From: Streptomyces sp. Tu6071
GTDB lineage: Bacteria; Actinomycetota; Actinomycetes; Streptomycetales; Streptomycetaceae
DNA: 64,000 bases
NCBI RefSeq assembly: GCF_000213055.1
Contig: NZ_CM001165.1
Location: 4,610,945-4,674,944 of the forward strand
Direction: 5' to 3'
Below the pieces are notes generated by a model that saw nothing but the letters and a program-made list of their open reading frames with translations, was not told the DNA's origin and made no database searches. A program made the position numbers and the translations under genes. Positions within the stretch are counted from its first letter, which is position 1; every line of letters begins with the position of its first letter. Shown here one piece after another: positions 8,382-16,744 of the stretch.

Positions 8382-8713
8382 CCCGGCCCGGGGCCCGGCA
8401 CAACTGCCCAGGAACCAACCCGTACCGGACCGGAACCACGACCGCCCCGCGGACCGTCTTGACCGACGCGCACGCGGGGCGGTCGCCGCGTGGCCGCCCG
8501 TGGAAGGGCCCGCGCGCGGAGTCTCAAGGAGAGGACAGTGAATTCCCGTCATTTACCGCCGCACCCGGAGAAGGTCGGCGGCGGGCAAATCCCTGCCCCG
8601 AGATCTGACGGAGCGTCAGGCAGCAATAAAATAAGACAGGATGCAGTCTCCGTTCGCCCGTGCGGACGGAGCGCCCCCGATAGGCTGCGAGACGGCAACG
8701 GGGTGCATGGCCC
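8382..8713. other. Region between methyltransferase gene and bldA
   Basis: 332 bases with no gene. A perfect small hairpin CTGACG gag CGTCAG lies at 8605-8619, followed by an unusually A-rich AATAAAATAAG. The bldA promoter should be here; TAGGCT at 8681-8686 is a plausible -10. Confidence 0.5.
8681..8686 (+). promoter_or_regulatory. Possible -10 element of bldA
   Basis: TAGGCT, a common Streptomyces -10 form, 28 bases upstream of the mature tRNA end. No good -35 at 17-18 bp was recognised, so this is tentative. Confidence 0.35.
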
Positions 8714-8800
8714 GCCCGGATGGTGGAATGCAGACACGGCGAGCTTAAACCTCGCTGCCCCTCTCGGGGCGTACCGGTTCGAGTCCGGTTCCGGGCACCA
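8714..8800 (+). tRNA. bldA: tRNA-Leu, anticodon UAA (bldA-type)
   Basis: 87-nt class II tRNA. Acceptor GCCCGGA (8714-8720) pairs with TCCGGGC (8790-8796); discriminator A is followed by an encoded CCA (8798-8800). Anticodon stem GCGAG/CTCGC (8739-8743, 8751-8755) encloses loop CTTAAAC, so the anticodon is TAA (8746-8748), reading UUA. The long variable arm GCCCC TCTC GGGGC and T-loop TTCGAGT are normal for tRNA-Leu. In Streptomyces this is the only tRNA reading UUA efficiently and it gates development and antibiotic production. Confidence 0.95.
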
Positions 8801-8974
8801 CCCCCTCCGCCGCGCTGACCTGGGGAAACAACACTCTTTCGGCTGATCTCCGGCGGCGGCGGGAACACCGCGGGAACACATCAGCCGCATTCAGGCATGG
8901 CGAGCGTGCAACCCCCAAAGGACACGCGGCGCGAAGCGGCGCCCGGCGGGTGTCCGTGTCCGGTGGCGCGGTTC

Positions 8975-9955
8975 TCAGAACTTCTCCGCCGCCTCCGTCG
9001 CGGCCTTCGCCGCCGACTCGATCAGCTTGATGCCCGATTCCAGAGAGCGCTGGTCGTCGCTCAGGACCGCGAGGAGCAGGTGGCGGCCCTCGTGGGTGAC
9101 CACGCCGATGCTGTTGACCACCCACAGGCCCGTCGCGCTGCGCGGCATCCAGCCGTTCTTCAACCGGGTCGGCGCGTCCTTGTCCGCCCCCGCGGAGACG
9201 CCCCAGTCCTGACCCGTCACCACGCTCCCCATCAGGTCCGCCACGTACGCGCGGGAGCTTGCCGTCAGGGGGGAGTCCGAGGACGTCAGGGCATCGAGCA
9301 GGCGGAGCTGGTCGGCCGCCGTCGTCTGCGTCAGGCCCCAGTGGCCTTGCGTGCCCGGCGCTGTCTCGCGCAGGCCCAGGCGTTCGATCCCGGCCGCGTA
9401 GCCGGAGGTGGCGCCGATCCGGGTCCACAGCGTGTCGGCGGCATCGTTGTCACTTCTGGTGATCATGAGCTTCGCCGTCGCGCGTTCCGAGGCGGAGAGC
9501 GAACGGTACTGGTCCTGAGCCTGGAGCAACAGGGTCGCGAGGATGGCCGCCTTCGCGATGCTCGCCGTGGCGTACGCGTGCTTCGCGGAGCCGTAGCCGG
9601 CCGTGACGGTGCCGCCCTCCGCCATCACGGCCACCGAGAAGTGACCGGTGGCCGAGGAGGCGACCGGGCGCAACGCCTCGTCGAGCACGCGGTCCGGATC
9701 GGGCGCGGCGGAGTTCGGCGGCGGACTCGCGGAGGCGCTGGGCGCAGGGCTCGCGGACGCGCTGGGGACGGGGCTCGCGGACGCGGTCCGTGCGGAGCCG
9801 GCCGGGAGGGCGTCTCCCGCGCCGTCGTCGGCGGTGCCACCGCCCGTGGTGGAGACGCACGCGGGGACGAGGCACAGCGCGAGGGCCGCCGGGAGTACGC
9901 GGCCGAGCGGGATCCGCCCGGATAAGCCGGGTGAGCGGCGGGATGGAGGGGGCAC
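8975..9955 (-). CDS. Secreted lipoprotein serine hydrolase (class A beta-lactamase fold), with TTA codon
   Basis: 326 aa from GTG 9955 (331 aa if GTG 9970). Lipoprotein leader with arginines, hydrophobic core and lipobox LVPAC (Cys33), then a Ser/Ala/Pro-rich linker (about 50-85). Penicilloyl-serine motifs: SIAK (Ser132, Lys135), SDN (168-170) and KNG in place of KTG (265-267). It is related to beta-lactamases and DD-peptidases, but may not hydrolyse beta-lactams. Codon 11 (positions 9925-9923) is TTA, within the leader whichever GTG is used. It converges on bldA, whose tRNA is needed to read this codon. Ribosome sites before both GTGs are weak, so the exact start is uncertain. Confidence 0.82.
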   Translation of the reverse strand: MPPPSRRSPGLSGRIPLGRVLPAALALCLVPACVSTTGGGTADDGAGDALPAGSARTASASPVPSASASPAPSASASPPPNSAAPDPDRVLDEALRPVASSATGHFSVAVMAEGGTVTAGYGSAKHAYATASIAKAAILATLLLQAQDQYRSLSASERATAKLMITRSDNDAADTLWTRIGATSGYAAGIERLGLRETAPGTQGHWGLTQTTAADQLRLLDALTSSDSPLTASSRAYVADLMGSVVTGQDWGVSAGADKDAPTRLKNGWMPRSATGLWVVNSIGVVTHEGRHLLLAVLSDDQRSLESGIKLIESAAKAATEAAEKF

Positions 9956-10113
9956 CCGAGAAGTGAACACACCCGCTCGTATGGCGAACGTAAGTACGAA
10001 TAGAGGTCGGGCGGTGCCGACCCGCACCGGACGTCGTGCCGCCCGGCACGCGCCGGGGCCCGCCCCCGCGTGAAGCGGAGGCGGGCCCCGTACCCGTAGG
10101 ACTCCCCGGGGCG

Positions 10114-11559
10114 TCAGCCGAAGCTGGCCGCGATGCGGTCGCCCACCGACGGGTCGATGTTGCGCCAGTACTCGAAGGCCCGTTCGCGGACCTTCACCGA
10201 GACGCCGTTGTCGAGGTGGCGGGTCACGTTGCCGACGAGGCGCTCGCGCTGGGCGTCGTCCATGACCTCGCGCACGAGCGTGCCCGGCTGCGAGAAGTCG
10301 TCGTCGTCCTGGTGGAGCGTGTACGCCGAGCGGACGATCTCGGCGGAGTCGACGAGCCACCCGGCCGGCTTGTTCCAGCGCTCCTCGTCGGCGCTCGGGC
10401 CGCCGTAGGAGTTGGGGGCGTACGGGCGCGCCACGTTCGGCTCGAAGTACCGCATCGCGCCGTCCTTCGCGTACGAGCGGACCTCGTTGATCGTGCGGTT
10501 GGGCGGGAGCTGCGTGTAGTTCGTCCCGACGCGGTACCGGTGGGTGTCCGCGTAGCTGAACAGCCGCGCCTGGAGCATCTTGTCCGGCGAGGGGCCGATG
10601 CCCGGGACGAGGTCCGAGGGGTCGAAGGCGGCCTGCTCGATGTGCGTGAAGAAGTCCGTGGGGTTGGTGTGCAGCGTCATCCGCCCGACCTCGATGAGCG
10701 GGTAGTCGCTGTGCGGCACGGTCTTCGTCACGTCGAAGATGTTGTACCGGTACGAGGCGGCGTCCTCGTAGGGGATCGTCTGCACGTACAGCGTCCACGA
10801 GGGCGCCTCGCCGCGCTCGATCGCGTCGTAGAGGTCGCGCCGGTGGTGGTCGGCGTCCTCCCCGGCCATCGCGGCGGCCTCCATGTCGGTCAGGTGGTCG
10901 ACGCCCTGGTCCGAGTGGAAGTGGTACTTCACCCAGGTCCGCTGCCCGGCCCCGTTGATCCACAGGTACGTGTGCGAGCCGTAGCCGTTCATGTTGCGGT
11001 ACGTCTTCGGGATGCCCCGGTCGCCCATGAGGTACGTGACCTGGTGCGCCGACTCCGGGGACAGCGTCCAGTAGTCCCACTGCATGTCGTTGTCCCGCAG
11101 CGCGCTCGGGATCGTCCGCTTCTGCGAGCGGATGAAGTCCTGGAACTTGCTCGGGTCGCGCATGAAGAAGATCGGCGTGTTGTTCCCGACGAGGTCGTAC
11201 ACGCCCTCCTGCGTGTAGAACTTCAGCGCGAAACCGCGCGGGTCGCGCCACGTGTCGGGCGAGCCCTGCTCCCCGGCGACGGTCGAGAAGCGGGCGAGCA
11301 TCTTCGTGCGCCGCCCCGGCTGGAAGAGGTCGGCGCGGGTGAACTGCGAGACGTCGTTGGTGACCTCGAAGGTCCCGTAGGCGCCGCTGCCCTTCGCGTG
11401 CACGACCCGCTCGGGGACCCGCTCCCTGTTGAACTGCGCCATCTTCTCGATGAGGTAGTTGTCCTGGAGCAGGATCGGTCCGTCGGGGCCGACCGAGAGC
11501 GAGTACTGGTCGCTCTCGACCGGGATACCGGTGTTGTTGGTGGAGATCGGGTCGGCCAC
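10114..11559 (-). CDS. katA: Catalase (monofunctional haem catalase)
   Basis: 481 aa from GTG 11559, with GGAG nine bases upstream. Small-subunit clade length. Seen: catalytic His54 ([12 protein letters not shown]), distal Asn pair 126-127 ([14 protein letters not shown]) and proximal haem ligand Tyr336 in [12 protein letters not shown]. It decomposes hydrogen peroxide in the cytoplasm. No catR/furR-type regulator gene is adjacent. An inverted repeat 100 bp upstream (11659-11680) could be an operator. The symbol is by family, not by close match. Confidence 0.93.
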   Translation of the reverse strand: MADPISTNNTGIPVESDQYSLSVGPDGPILLQDNYLIEKMAQFNRERVPERVVHAKGSGAYGTFEVTNDVSQFTRADLFQPGRRTKMLARFSTVAGEQGSPDTWRDPRGFALKFYTQEGVYDLVGNNTPIFFMRDPSKFQDFIRSQKRTIPSALRDNDMQWDYWTLSPESAHQVTYLMGDRGIPKTYRNMNGYGSHTYLWINGAGQRTWVKYHFHSDQGVDHLTDMEAAAMAGEDADHHRRDLYDAIERGEAPSWTLYVQTIPYEDAASYRYNIFDVTKTVPHSDYPLIEVGRMTLHTNPTDFFTHIEQAAFDPSDLVPGIGPSPDKMLQARLFSYADTHRYRVGTNYTQLPPNRTINEVRSYAKDGAMRYFEPNVARPYAPNSYGGPSADEERWNKPAGWLVDSAEIVRSAYTLHQDDDDFSQPGTLVREVMDDAQRERLVGNVTRHLDNGVSVKVRERAFEYWRNIDPSVGDRIAASFG

Positions 11560-11892
11560 TGCGGGTCTCCTTCGCGCGTCGCGGCGGGGCGCGGCGGACG
11601 GGGTCCGCGTGCGCGCCCCTGGTGCGGGAGCCGCTCGGGGTGCCTGGCGGGTCCCGGCCTCACACCTCACGCGGTGTGAGCGACCGGGTTCGCTCGGTAC
11701 GGCTCCCGCTCAGCCTCGGGCGGCGCGCCGGGGGCGGCAACCCGGGGCCGGGAGCGCCTTCACCCGCTCGGGTGAGAAGCGGCGCGGAAGGACGACGGCC
11801 GGGGGCGGGGGCGGGGGACACTGCGGGTTTCCCGCCCCCGCCCGCCCCCGCCCCGCCCCCGGGGAGCCGCGCCTTCCCCCGAGGAGTCCCCC
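11560..11892. other. Divergent intergenic region, catalase / lipoprotein
   Basis: 333 bases carrying outward promoters for both genes. Apart from the inverted repeat at 11659-11680 it is GC-rich with a G/C-run stretch at about 11800-11870. No gene seen. Confidence 0.5.
11659..11680. promoter_or_regulatory. Operator-like inverted repeat upstream of catalase
   Basis: CTCACACC (11659-11666) and GGTGTGAG (11673-11680), perfect 8-bp arms with a 6-base centre, in the divergent interval between catalase and the small lipoprotein gene. Confidence 0.45.
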
Positions 11893-12498
11893 GTGCCCCG
11901 TACCGCCGCGCTCCTGCTCTGCGCACTCCTCGCCGCGCCCGCCCTCACCGGCTGCGGGGGTACGGGAGCGCCGCGCGCCGGGCTCTACGCGGCCGACGAC
12001 GAGGCCGCGCCCGCGTCCCCCGCGCCGCTCGCCTCGCTCCCAGCGCTCTCGCGGCCGGCCGTCTCGCTCCCGTCCCTCGCGCTCCCGCTCCCGTCCGGCA
12101 CCCCCGTGCCCGCTCTCGGCCGCCGCGTCCTCGCGACGGTCCGCAGCGGCCGGGACCGCTTCCTCGTGTACGTGGCGGGGGACGGGCGCTGCGGCGTCGT
12201 GGGGCGGCGTACGGGCTCGGCGCGGCCCCTCGTCGACCTGCGCACCGAGATCCCGCCCGCCGACGAGCCCGTCGAGTACCCGCTCGGCCCCTCCGCGCGC
12301 ACCCCCCGGGGGCCGGTCTTCGCGGAGATCTGGTGCGGGCGCGCGACGGTGCTCGTGCGGTACGGCCTCGGGCCGGGCGCGGGGCGGACGCGGGTCACGG
12401 GCGAGGCGGACGCGGCGCTGGGGCCGGGGCACACGGTGATCGCGGCGGTGGGGAGCCCCGAGGTGCGCGCTGAACTGCTGCGGACGGCGCGGGAGTGA
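11893..12498 (+). CDS. Putative lipoprotein, function unknown
   Basis: 201 aa from GTG 11893, with GAGGAG upstream. The signal peptide has a short n-region and hydrophobic stretch ending in lipobox LTGC (Cys21). A Pro/Ser/Leu-rich linker (about 38-75) precedes a C-terminal domain with two cysteines (DGRCGVV and EIWCGRA). I do not recognise the domain. It is probably surface-anchored by lipid modification. Confidence 0.7.
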   Translation: MPRTAALLLCALLAAPALTGCGGTGAPRAGLYAADDEAAPASPAPLASLPALSRPAVSLPSLALPLPSGTPVPALGRRVLATVRSGRDRFLVYVAGDGRCGVVGRRTGSARPLVDLRTEIPPADEPVEYPLGPSARTPRGPVFAEIWCGRATVLVRYGLGPGAGRTRVTGEADAALGPGHTVIAAVGSPEVRAELLRTARE

Positions 12499-12632
12499 GC
12501 GGGAACACCCGCCGCGGACGGCTCGTTCTCCTGCCGGGGGAGGAAAGATCCTCCCCAAGCACTAGAGTCTTCCTTTTGCCTAAGCATTACTCTGGAGCGC
12601 AAGGCCACACAGGGTGGCCATGGAGGAGTGAG

Positions 12633-13541
12633 ATGAGGAGCAGCAACCCGGTCTTCTCGCGACGGGGCTTCAGCCGCGACAACGGTTCCGCGGGCTTCAA
12701 CGCCGCGCCGCAGGCCGGGGGAGCAGCAGTCGGGACCGCCCCGGGCCCGGTCACGGGGAACCCGTACGCGGACGCCCCGGCGACCGATCCGTACGCGAAC
12801 AACCCCTACGCGCAGGCGGACGTCCAGTACGGCGTCCCGCAGGCCCCGCCCACCGCCGACCGCATGACGATGGACGACGTCGTCACCCGCACGGCGGGCA
12901 CCCTCGGCACGCTCATCGTCTTCGCGGCGCTCGCGTGGGCGGTGCTGCCCGTCGACGAGGCGAACCTCGGCAAGTCCTACGGCATCGCGATCGGCGCGGG
13001 GCTCGTGGCGATGGTCCTGGGGCTCGTGCAGTCCTTCAAGCGCAAGGCCAGCCCGGCGCTGATCCTCACGTACGCGGCGCTCGAGGGCGTCTTCCTCGGC
13101 GTCGTGAGCAACGTCGTGGACACGCACATCGCCGACGGCGCGGCCATGCAGGCCGTCATCGGCACGATGGCGACGTTCGTCGCCGTCCTCGTGGCGTACC
13201 GGACGGGCCTGATCCGGGTCAACCGGCGCTTCGTGGGCTTCGTGATGGCCGCCGCGATGGGCTTCGTGCTCCTGATGGCGGTCAACCTGCTCTTCGCCGC
13301 CTTCGGCGGCGGTGACGGCCTCGGCTTCCGCAGCGGCGGCCTCGGCATCCTCTTCGGGATCATCGGCATCGTGCTCGGCGCGCTCTTCCTCGCGCTGGAC
13401 TTCAAGCAGGTCGAGGACGGCATCCGCTACGGGGCGCCGAAGCAGGAGTCGTGGCTGGCGGCGTTCGGGCTGACGCTGACGCTCGTGTGGATCTACATGG
13501 AGTTCCTGCGGCTGATCGCGATTCTCCAGGGCAACGACTGA
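12633..13541 (+). CDS. Bax inhibitor-1/YccA-family membrane protein
   Basis: 302 aa from ATG 12633 after GGAGTGAG. The first 75 residues are a soluble Asn/Pro/Tyr-rich tail, then about seven membrane segments (starting LGTLIVFAALAWAVL). The C-terminal part has the family pattern (GILFGIIGIVLGALFLALDFKQVEDGI; the next helix contains LTLTLVWIYMEFLRLIAIL). Family members are integral membrane proteins tied to ion/pH leakage and protein quality control; the role in Streptomyces is not established. A hairpin follows. Confidence 0.88.
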   Translation: MRSSNPVFSRRGFSRDNGSAGFNAAPQAGGAAVGTAPGPVTGNPYADAPATDPYANNPYAQADVQYGVPQAPPTADRMTMDDVVTRTAGTLGTLIVFAALAWAVLPVDEANLGKSYGIAIGAGLVAMVLGLVQSFKRKASPALILTYAALEGVFLGVVSNVVDTHIADGAAMQAVIGTMATFVAVLVAYRTGLIRVNRRFVGFVMAAAMGFVLLMAVNLLFAAFGGGDGLGFRSGGLGILFGIIGIVLGALFLALDFKQVEDGIRYGAPKQESWLAAFGLTLTLVWIYMEFLRLIAILQGND

Positions 13542-13557
13542 CCGCCTTCGGCGGGGC

Positions 13558-13595
13558 GGGAGGGGCTGTCACCTTGCGGGGTGGCGGCCCCTTCC
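13558..13595. terminator. Hairpin between BI-1 gene and the convergent small ORF
   Basis: The stem of about 14 bp (13560-13573 with 13580-13595) has three mismatches or GU pairs. It lies 17 bases after the BI-1 stop and before a dispersed-repeat copy. Confidence 0.6.
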
Positions 13596-13605
13596 GCGTC
13601 TTCCT

Positions 13606-13655
13606 GGGGCTCCGCCCCAGACCCCGCTCCTCAAGCGCCGGAGGGGCTGGATCTT
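13606..13655 (+). repeat. Dispersed Streptomyces-type repeat, copy R1
   Basis: GGGGCTCCGCCCC, then the GACCCCGCTCC block and CTCAAGCGCCGGAGGGGCTG, ending in GGATCTT. Same family as 16628-16744, 19581-19623, 33227-33300, 49666-49709, 52544-52572 and 52618-52646. Confidence 0.85.
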
Positions 13656-13672
13656 ATGCCCGGGGCGCTCGG

Positions 13673-13984
13673 TCAGAGTCCTGCCTCGGTGCGCGCCTCG
13701 GAAACGAGGGCTGTCGCCTCTTCGGTTTCTCCGGGGGTGCGCAGGACCTGTGCGAGGTCGTGGGCCGCGACCGTCAGTTGGTCGGAGACGGCGAACATGC
13801 CGGCGTCCGGCATCACGCGGGGCTCGGTACCGGGTTCCTCGCGCTCCTGGGCGCGGGCGGCCAGCTCCTGGGCCAGGGCGAGGGCGCGGGCCGCCGCGCC
13901 GCGCTGGAGGCGGCTCTGGGGGGCGGCGCGCAGGCGGTCGGCGAACTGCTCGACCGCGCTGAGGAACGGGGACGTATCTAGCAC
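13673..13984 (-). CDS. Small conserved-type hypothetical protein
   Basis: 103 aa from GTG 13984. Helical, Ala/Arg/Glu-rich, no cysteines, no signal or membrane segment; the pattern suggests a coiled or helical bundle (LSAVEQFADRLRAA, ARALALAQELAARAQ, DQLTVAAHDLAQVL). I do not recognise a family. The gene is bracketed by inverted partial copies of the dispersed repeat (13606-13655 and 14078-14102). Confidence 0.65.
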   Translation of the reverse strand: MLDTSPFLSAVEQFADRLRAAPQSRLQRGAAARALALAQELAARAQEREEPGTEPRVMPDAGMFAVSDQLTVAAHDLAQVLRTPGETEEATALVSEARTEAGL

Positions 13985-14077
13985 CCCCCGAGCGTAGCGG
14001 GCGAACACCACCCGGCCCCTCGGGGCGCCTCCCGGCCTCGGGCCGGGGCTCCATGGGGCGGGGGTCCGGGGCTCCAT

Positions 14078-14102
14078 GGAGCGGGGTCCGGGGCGGAGCC
14101 CC
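14078..14102 (-). repeat. Dispersed repeat, inverted half-copy
   Basis: Reverse complement of the outer half of copy R1 (GGAGCGGGGTC followed by CGGGGCGGAGCCCC). It lies between two minus-strand genes. Confidence 0.75.
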
Positions 14103-14110
14103 GGGGTAAC

Positions 14111-14962
14111 TCACGTCGAGGTGATCACGCGGTCCGCCAAGAGGTAGACGTTGCGCTCCCCGCAGCCGAACGTCAGGGCGAAGGCGCCGGACACGCCCGA
14201 GCCGCCCAGCAGGAAGGGCTCGCGCCCCTCCCGTACCGCCTCGGCCAGGAACTCCGCCGTCTCCCTGTGGCCCGGCGTCGCGCACAGCGTCGTGCCGTCC
14301 ACGAAGACGTAGACGTCCAGCGTCCCGAGCGGTCCGGGACGGACATCCGCCAGCGTCGTCCGCGCGGCGGCCAGCGCTTCGAGGCGCGCCACCGTCGCCG
14401 CGTGGTCGCCGATCGGGTTCGGCTGCGAGGGGACGAAATCGGGGTGCGAGGGGTGGCGGCGGCGCGCGGCGGCGAGCTCGGCGGAGTCCTCCGGGTACTC
14501 CGGCTCCGGCTCGGGCTCGTGCTCCTCGTCCCGGCTCCGCGCGAGCAGCTCGTCCAGCTCCGCGAGGTCGAAGCCCGTGCCGAGGCCGTGCACCTCGGCG
14601 AAGGCGTCGAGGCCCGCGACGTCGGCGGGGCGGGGCGCGTACAGGTCCTCGGCGCCCGCCGGGAGGCCGCCGCCCGGCTCACCGGTCTCCCGCACCTCCT
14701 GCGCGGCCCAGAAGGCCCGCGCCTCGGCGAGTTCGCGCTCGCGCTCCTCCGCGAGGGCGTCGGCGACGGCCGCCCTTATGGTGTCGGCGTCCGTACGGGC
14801 CGCGGGGACCTGCGCGTGCGGTGCGGGGACGGCGCCCCGCAGCAGCTCGGCGCGGAGCGCGGCGAGCTCGCGGCGCAGGGCCTGGGCCACGCGCAGCGCG
14901 ACGAGCCCGACGACGACGGCGGCGGCCGTGACGATGAGCAGGGCAAGAGGCAGGGCGCTCAC
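14111..14962 (-). CDS. Hypothetical single-pass membrane protein
   Basis: 283 aa from GTG 14962, with AGGAG eight bases upstream. N-terminal membrane segment (about 5-24), then an Arg/Ala/Glu helical stretch that is probably coiled coil (RRELAALRAELLR; ADALAEERERELAEARAF), an acidic middle (EPEPEPEYPEDSAE) and a C-terminal globular part of about 95 residues (TLDVYVFVDGTTLCATPGHR onward). I do not recognise the family. It may be a membrane-anchored cytoplasmic protein. Confidence 0.7.
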   Translation of the reverse strand: MSALPLALLIVTAAAVVVGLVALRVAQALRRELAALRAELLRGAVPAPHAQVPAARTDADTIRAAVADALAEERERELAEARAFWAAQEVRETGEPGGGLPAGAEDLYAPRPADVAGLDAFAEVHGLGTGFDLAELDELLARSRDEEHEPEPEPEYPEDSAELAAARRRHPSHPDFVPSQPNPIGDHAATVARLEALAAARTTLADVRPGPLGTLDVYVFVDGTTLCATPGHRETAEFLAEAVREGREPFLLGGSGVSGAFALTFGCGERNVYLLADRVITST

Positions 14963-15018
14963 TGGCGTTACTCCTGATTCCGACGGGACCCCCGAACTGT
15001 CCACCCTCAGCTTGGCGC

Positions 15019-15038
15019 CTGACAGGGCCCGCTGTCAG
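15019..15038. promoter_or_regulatory. Inverted repeat upstream of hypothetical membrane-protein gene
   Basis: CTGACAG GGCCCG CTGTCAG, perfect 7-bp arms, 57 bases before the GTG at 14962. Operator-like. Confidence 0.4.
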
Positions 15039-15114
15039 TGCCTAATGTCACCAGTTGGGTGGATATGCACCCTCGATGCTTGCCGGTTCAACCATGCTGA
15101 CCTGCGCAAACAGT

Positions 15115-15149
15115 TCTCCCCCGGGATTTGTGTCACATCCCGGGGGAGA
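15115..15149 (-). terminator. Terminator of thiolase gene
   Basis: Perfect 13-bp arms, TCTCCCCCGGGAT (15115-15127) and its complement (15137-15149), with a 9-base loop, 100 bases beyond the thiolase stop. A GCGCGC-rich low-complexity stretch lies between (about 15174-15245). Confidence 0.75.
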
Positions 15150-15249
15150 TCGGGTCACGAATTGATCAGGTGCGCGCGGGGTGTTGGAGCGTACGCGGAG
15201 CGTGCGGGGCGCGCGGCGCGTGCGCGGCGTACGGGGCGCGCGGGGGTGG

Positions 15250-16470
15250 TCAGCTCAGGCGCTCGATGACCATCGCCATGCCCTGCCCGCCGCCGACGCA
15301 CATCGTCTCCAGGCCGAACTGCTTGTCGTGGAAGCGCAGGCTGTTGATGAGCGTGGTCGTGATGCGCGCGCCCGTCATGCCGAAGGGGTGGCCGACCGCG
15401 ATCGCGCCGCCGTTGACGTTGAGCTTGTCGAGGTCCACGCCGAGGTCGCGGTAGGAGGGGATGACCTGCGCGGCGAACGCCTCGTTCATCTCGACGAGGT
15501 CGATGTCGCCGATCGAGAGCCCGGCGCGCCGGAGCGCCTGCTTGCTCGCCTCGACGGGGCCGAGGCCCATGATCTCGGGGGAGAGGCCCGAGACGCCGGT
15601 CGAGACGATGCGGGCGAGCGGGGTCAGGCCCAGCGCGGCGGCCTTCGTGTCGCTCATGATGACGAGCGCGGCGGCACCGTCGTTGAGCGGGCAGCAGTTT
15701 CCGGCCGTGACGCGGCCGTCGGGGCGGAAGACGGGCTTGAGGCCCTCGACGCCCTCCAGCGTGACGCCCGCGCGCGGCCCGTCGTCCTTGCTGACGACCG
15801 TGCCGTCGGGCGTCGTGACGGGGGTGATCTCGCGCTCCCAGAAGCCCTTCGCGATCGCCTGCTCGGCGAGGTTCTGCGAGCGCACGCCGAACTCGTCCAT
15901 GTCGCGGCGCGTGACGCCCTTGAGCAGCGCGAGGTTCTCGGCGGTCTGGCCCATCGCGATGTACGCGTCCGGGACGAGGCCGTCCTCGCGCGGGTCGTGC
16001 CACTCGTCCGCGCCGTTCTCCGCGACGGCGGCGGTACGGGCCTCGGCCTCGGCGAAGAGTGGGTTGCGCGTGTCGGGGAGGCTGTCGGAGTTGCCCTTGA
16101 CGAAGCGCGAGACGGTCTCGACCCCGGCCGAGACGAAGACGTCGCCCTCGCCCGCCTTGATGGCGTGCAGCGCCATGCGCGAGGTCTGGAGCGAGGAGGA
16201 ACAGTAGCGGGTGACGGTGAGGCCGGGCACGTAGTCCATGCCGAGCTGTACGGCGACGACGCGGCCCAGGTTGTTGCCCTGCTCCCCGCCGGGCAGCCCG
16301 CAGCCGAGCATGAGGTCGTCGATGTCGTGCGGGTCCAGCTCGGGCACCTTGTCGAGCGCGGCCCGCACGATGGTCGCGGTGAGGTCGTCGGGCCGCAGGT
16401 CCTTGAGCGACCCCTTGAACGCCCGCCCGATCGGGGAGCGGGCGGCGGAAACGATGACGGCTTCGGGCAT
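15250..16470 (-). CDS. Acetyl-CoA C-acetyltransferase (thiolase)
   Basis: 406 aa from ATG 16470, with GAGGAG upstream. Thiolase signatures: nucleophile Cys90 ([14 protein letters not shown]), the NEAFA block, His361 ([10 protein letters not shown]) and Cys391 (CVGGGQGMA). It catalyses CoA-dependent cleavage or Claisen condensation of acyl-CoAs; chain-length preference cannot be fixed from sequence. No beta-oxidation partner genes are adjacent. The neighbouring SGNH hydrolase gene is upstream on the same strand, but a giant hairpin separates them. Confidence 0.92.
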   Translation of the reverse strand: MPEAVIVSAARSPIGRAFKGSLKDLRPDDLTATIVRAALDKVPELDPHDIDDLMLGCGLPGGEQGNNLGRVVAVQLGMDYVPGLTVTRYCSSSLQTSRMALHAIKAGEGDVFVSAGVETVSRFVKGNSDSLPDTRNPLFAEAEARTAAVAENGADEWHDPREDGLVPDAYIAMGQTAENLALLKGVTRRDMDEFGVRSQNLAEQAIAKGFWEREITPVTTPDGTVVSKDDGPRAGVTLEGVEGLKPVFRPDGRVTAGNCCPLNDGAAALVIMSDTKAAALGLTPLARIVSTGVSGLSPEIMGLGPVEASKQALRRAGLSIGDIDLVEMNEAFAAQVIPSYRDLGVDLDKLNVNGGAIAVGHPFGMTGARITTTLINSLRFHDKQFGLETMCVGGGQGMAMVIERLS

Positions 16471-16627
16471 GGCGGGCTCCTCGGGCAGCGGCAACGGCGA
16501 CGACGCTTGTGAAGCTACCGGCACGTAGAGCGGGGGTCACGGGGTGCGGGGTGTGACACGGGCCGCATTTCTAAGCGCTTGCTCATGGCTGGGGCGGGGG
16601 TGGGTGGCCGGGGGCCGGGGGCCTTCT

Positions 16628-16744
16628 GGGGCGCTGCCCCGGACCCCGCTCCTCAAGCGCCGGAGGGGCTGAATCTTGTGGTTGCGGTGGAGTTGCCGGT
16701 GCCCCCCTCCGGCGATCGAGGAGCGGGGTCCGGGGCGGAGCCCC
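16628..16744. repeat. 117-nt giant hairpin formed by two inverted dispersed-repeat copies (R2)
   Basis: Left arm 16628-16668 and right arm 16704-16744 are 41 nt each with four mismatches, loop 35 nt. Each arm is a copy of the dispersed repeat, head to head. The last codons and stop (16655-16653) of the SGNH gene lie inside it. It can act as a terminator between the SGNH and thiolase genes. Confidence 0.85.

Noticed and set aside
8714..8800. bldA 3' end as an integrative-element attachment site
   Set aside because: No integrase, direct repeat of the tRNA end or element genes are found nearby.
9971..11251. Upstream part of a minus-strand open frame that continues into the serine hydrolase
   Set aside because: It lies out of frame inside catalase; the real start is a GTG near 9955-9970 just before the lipoprotein signal.
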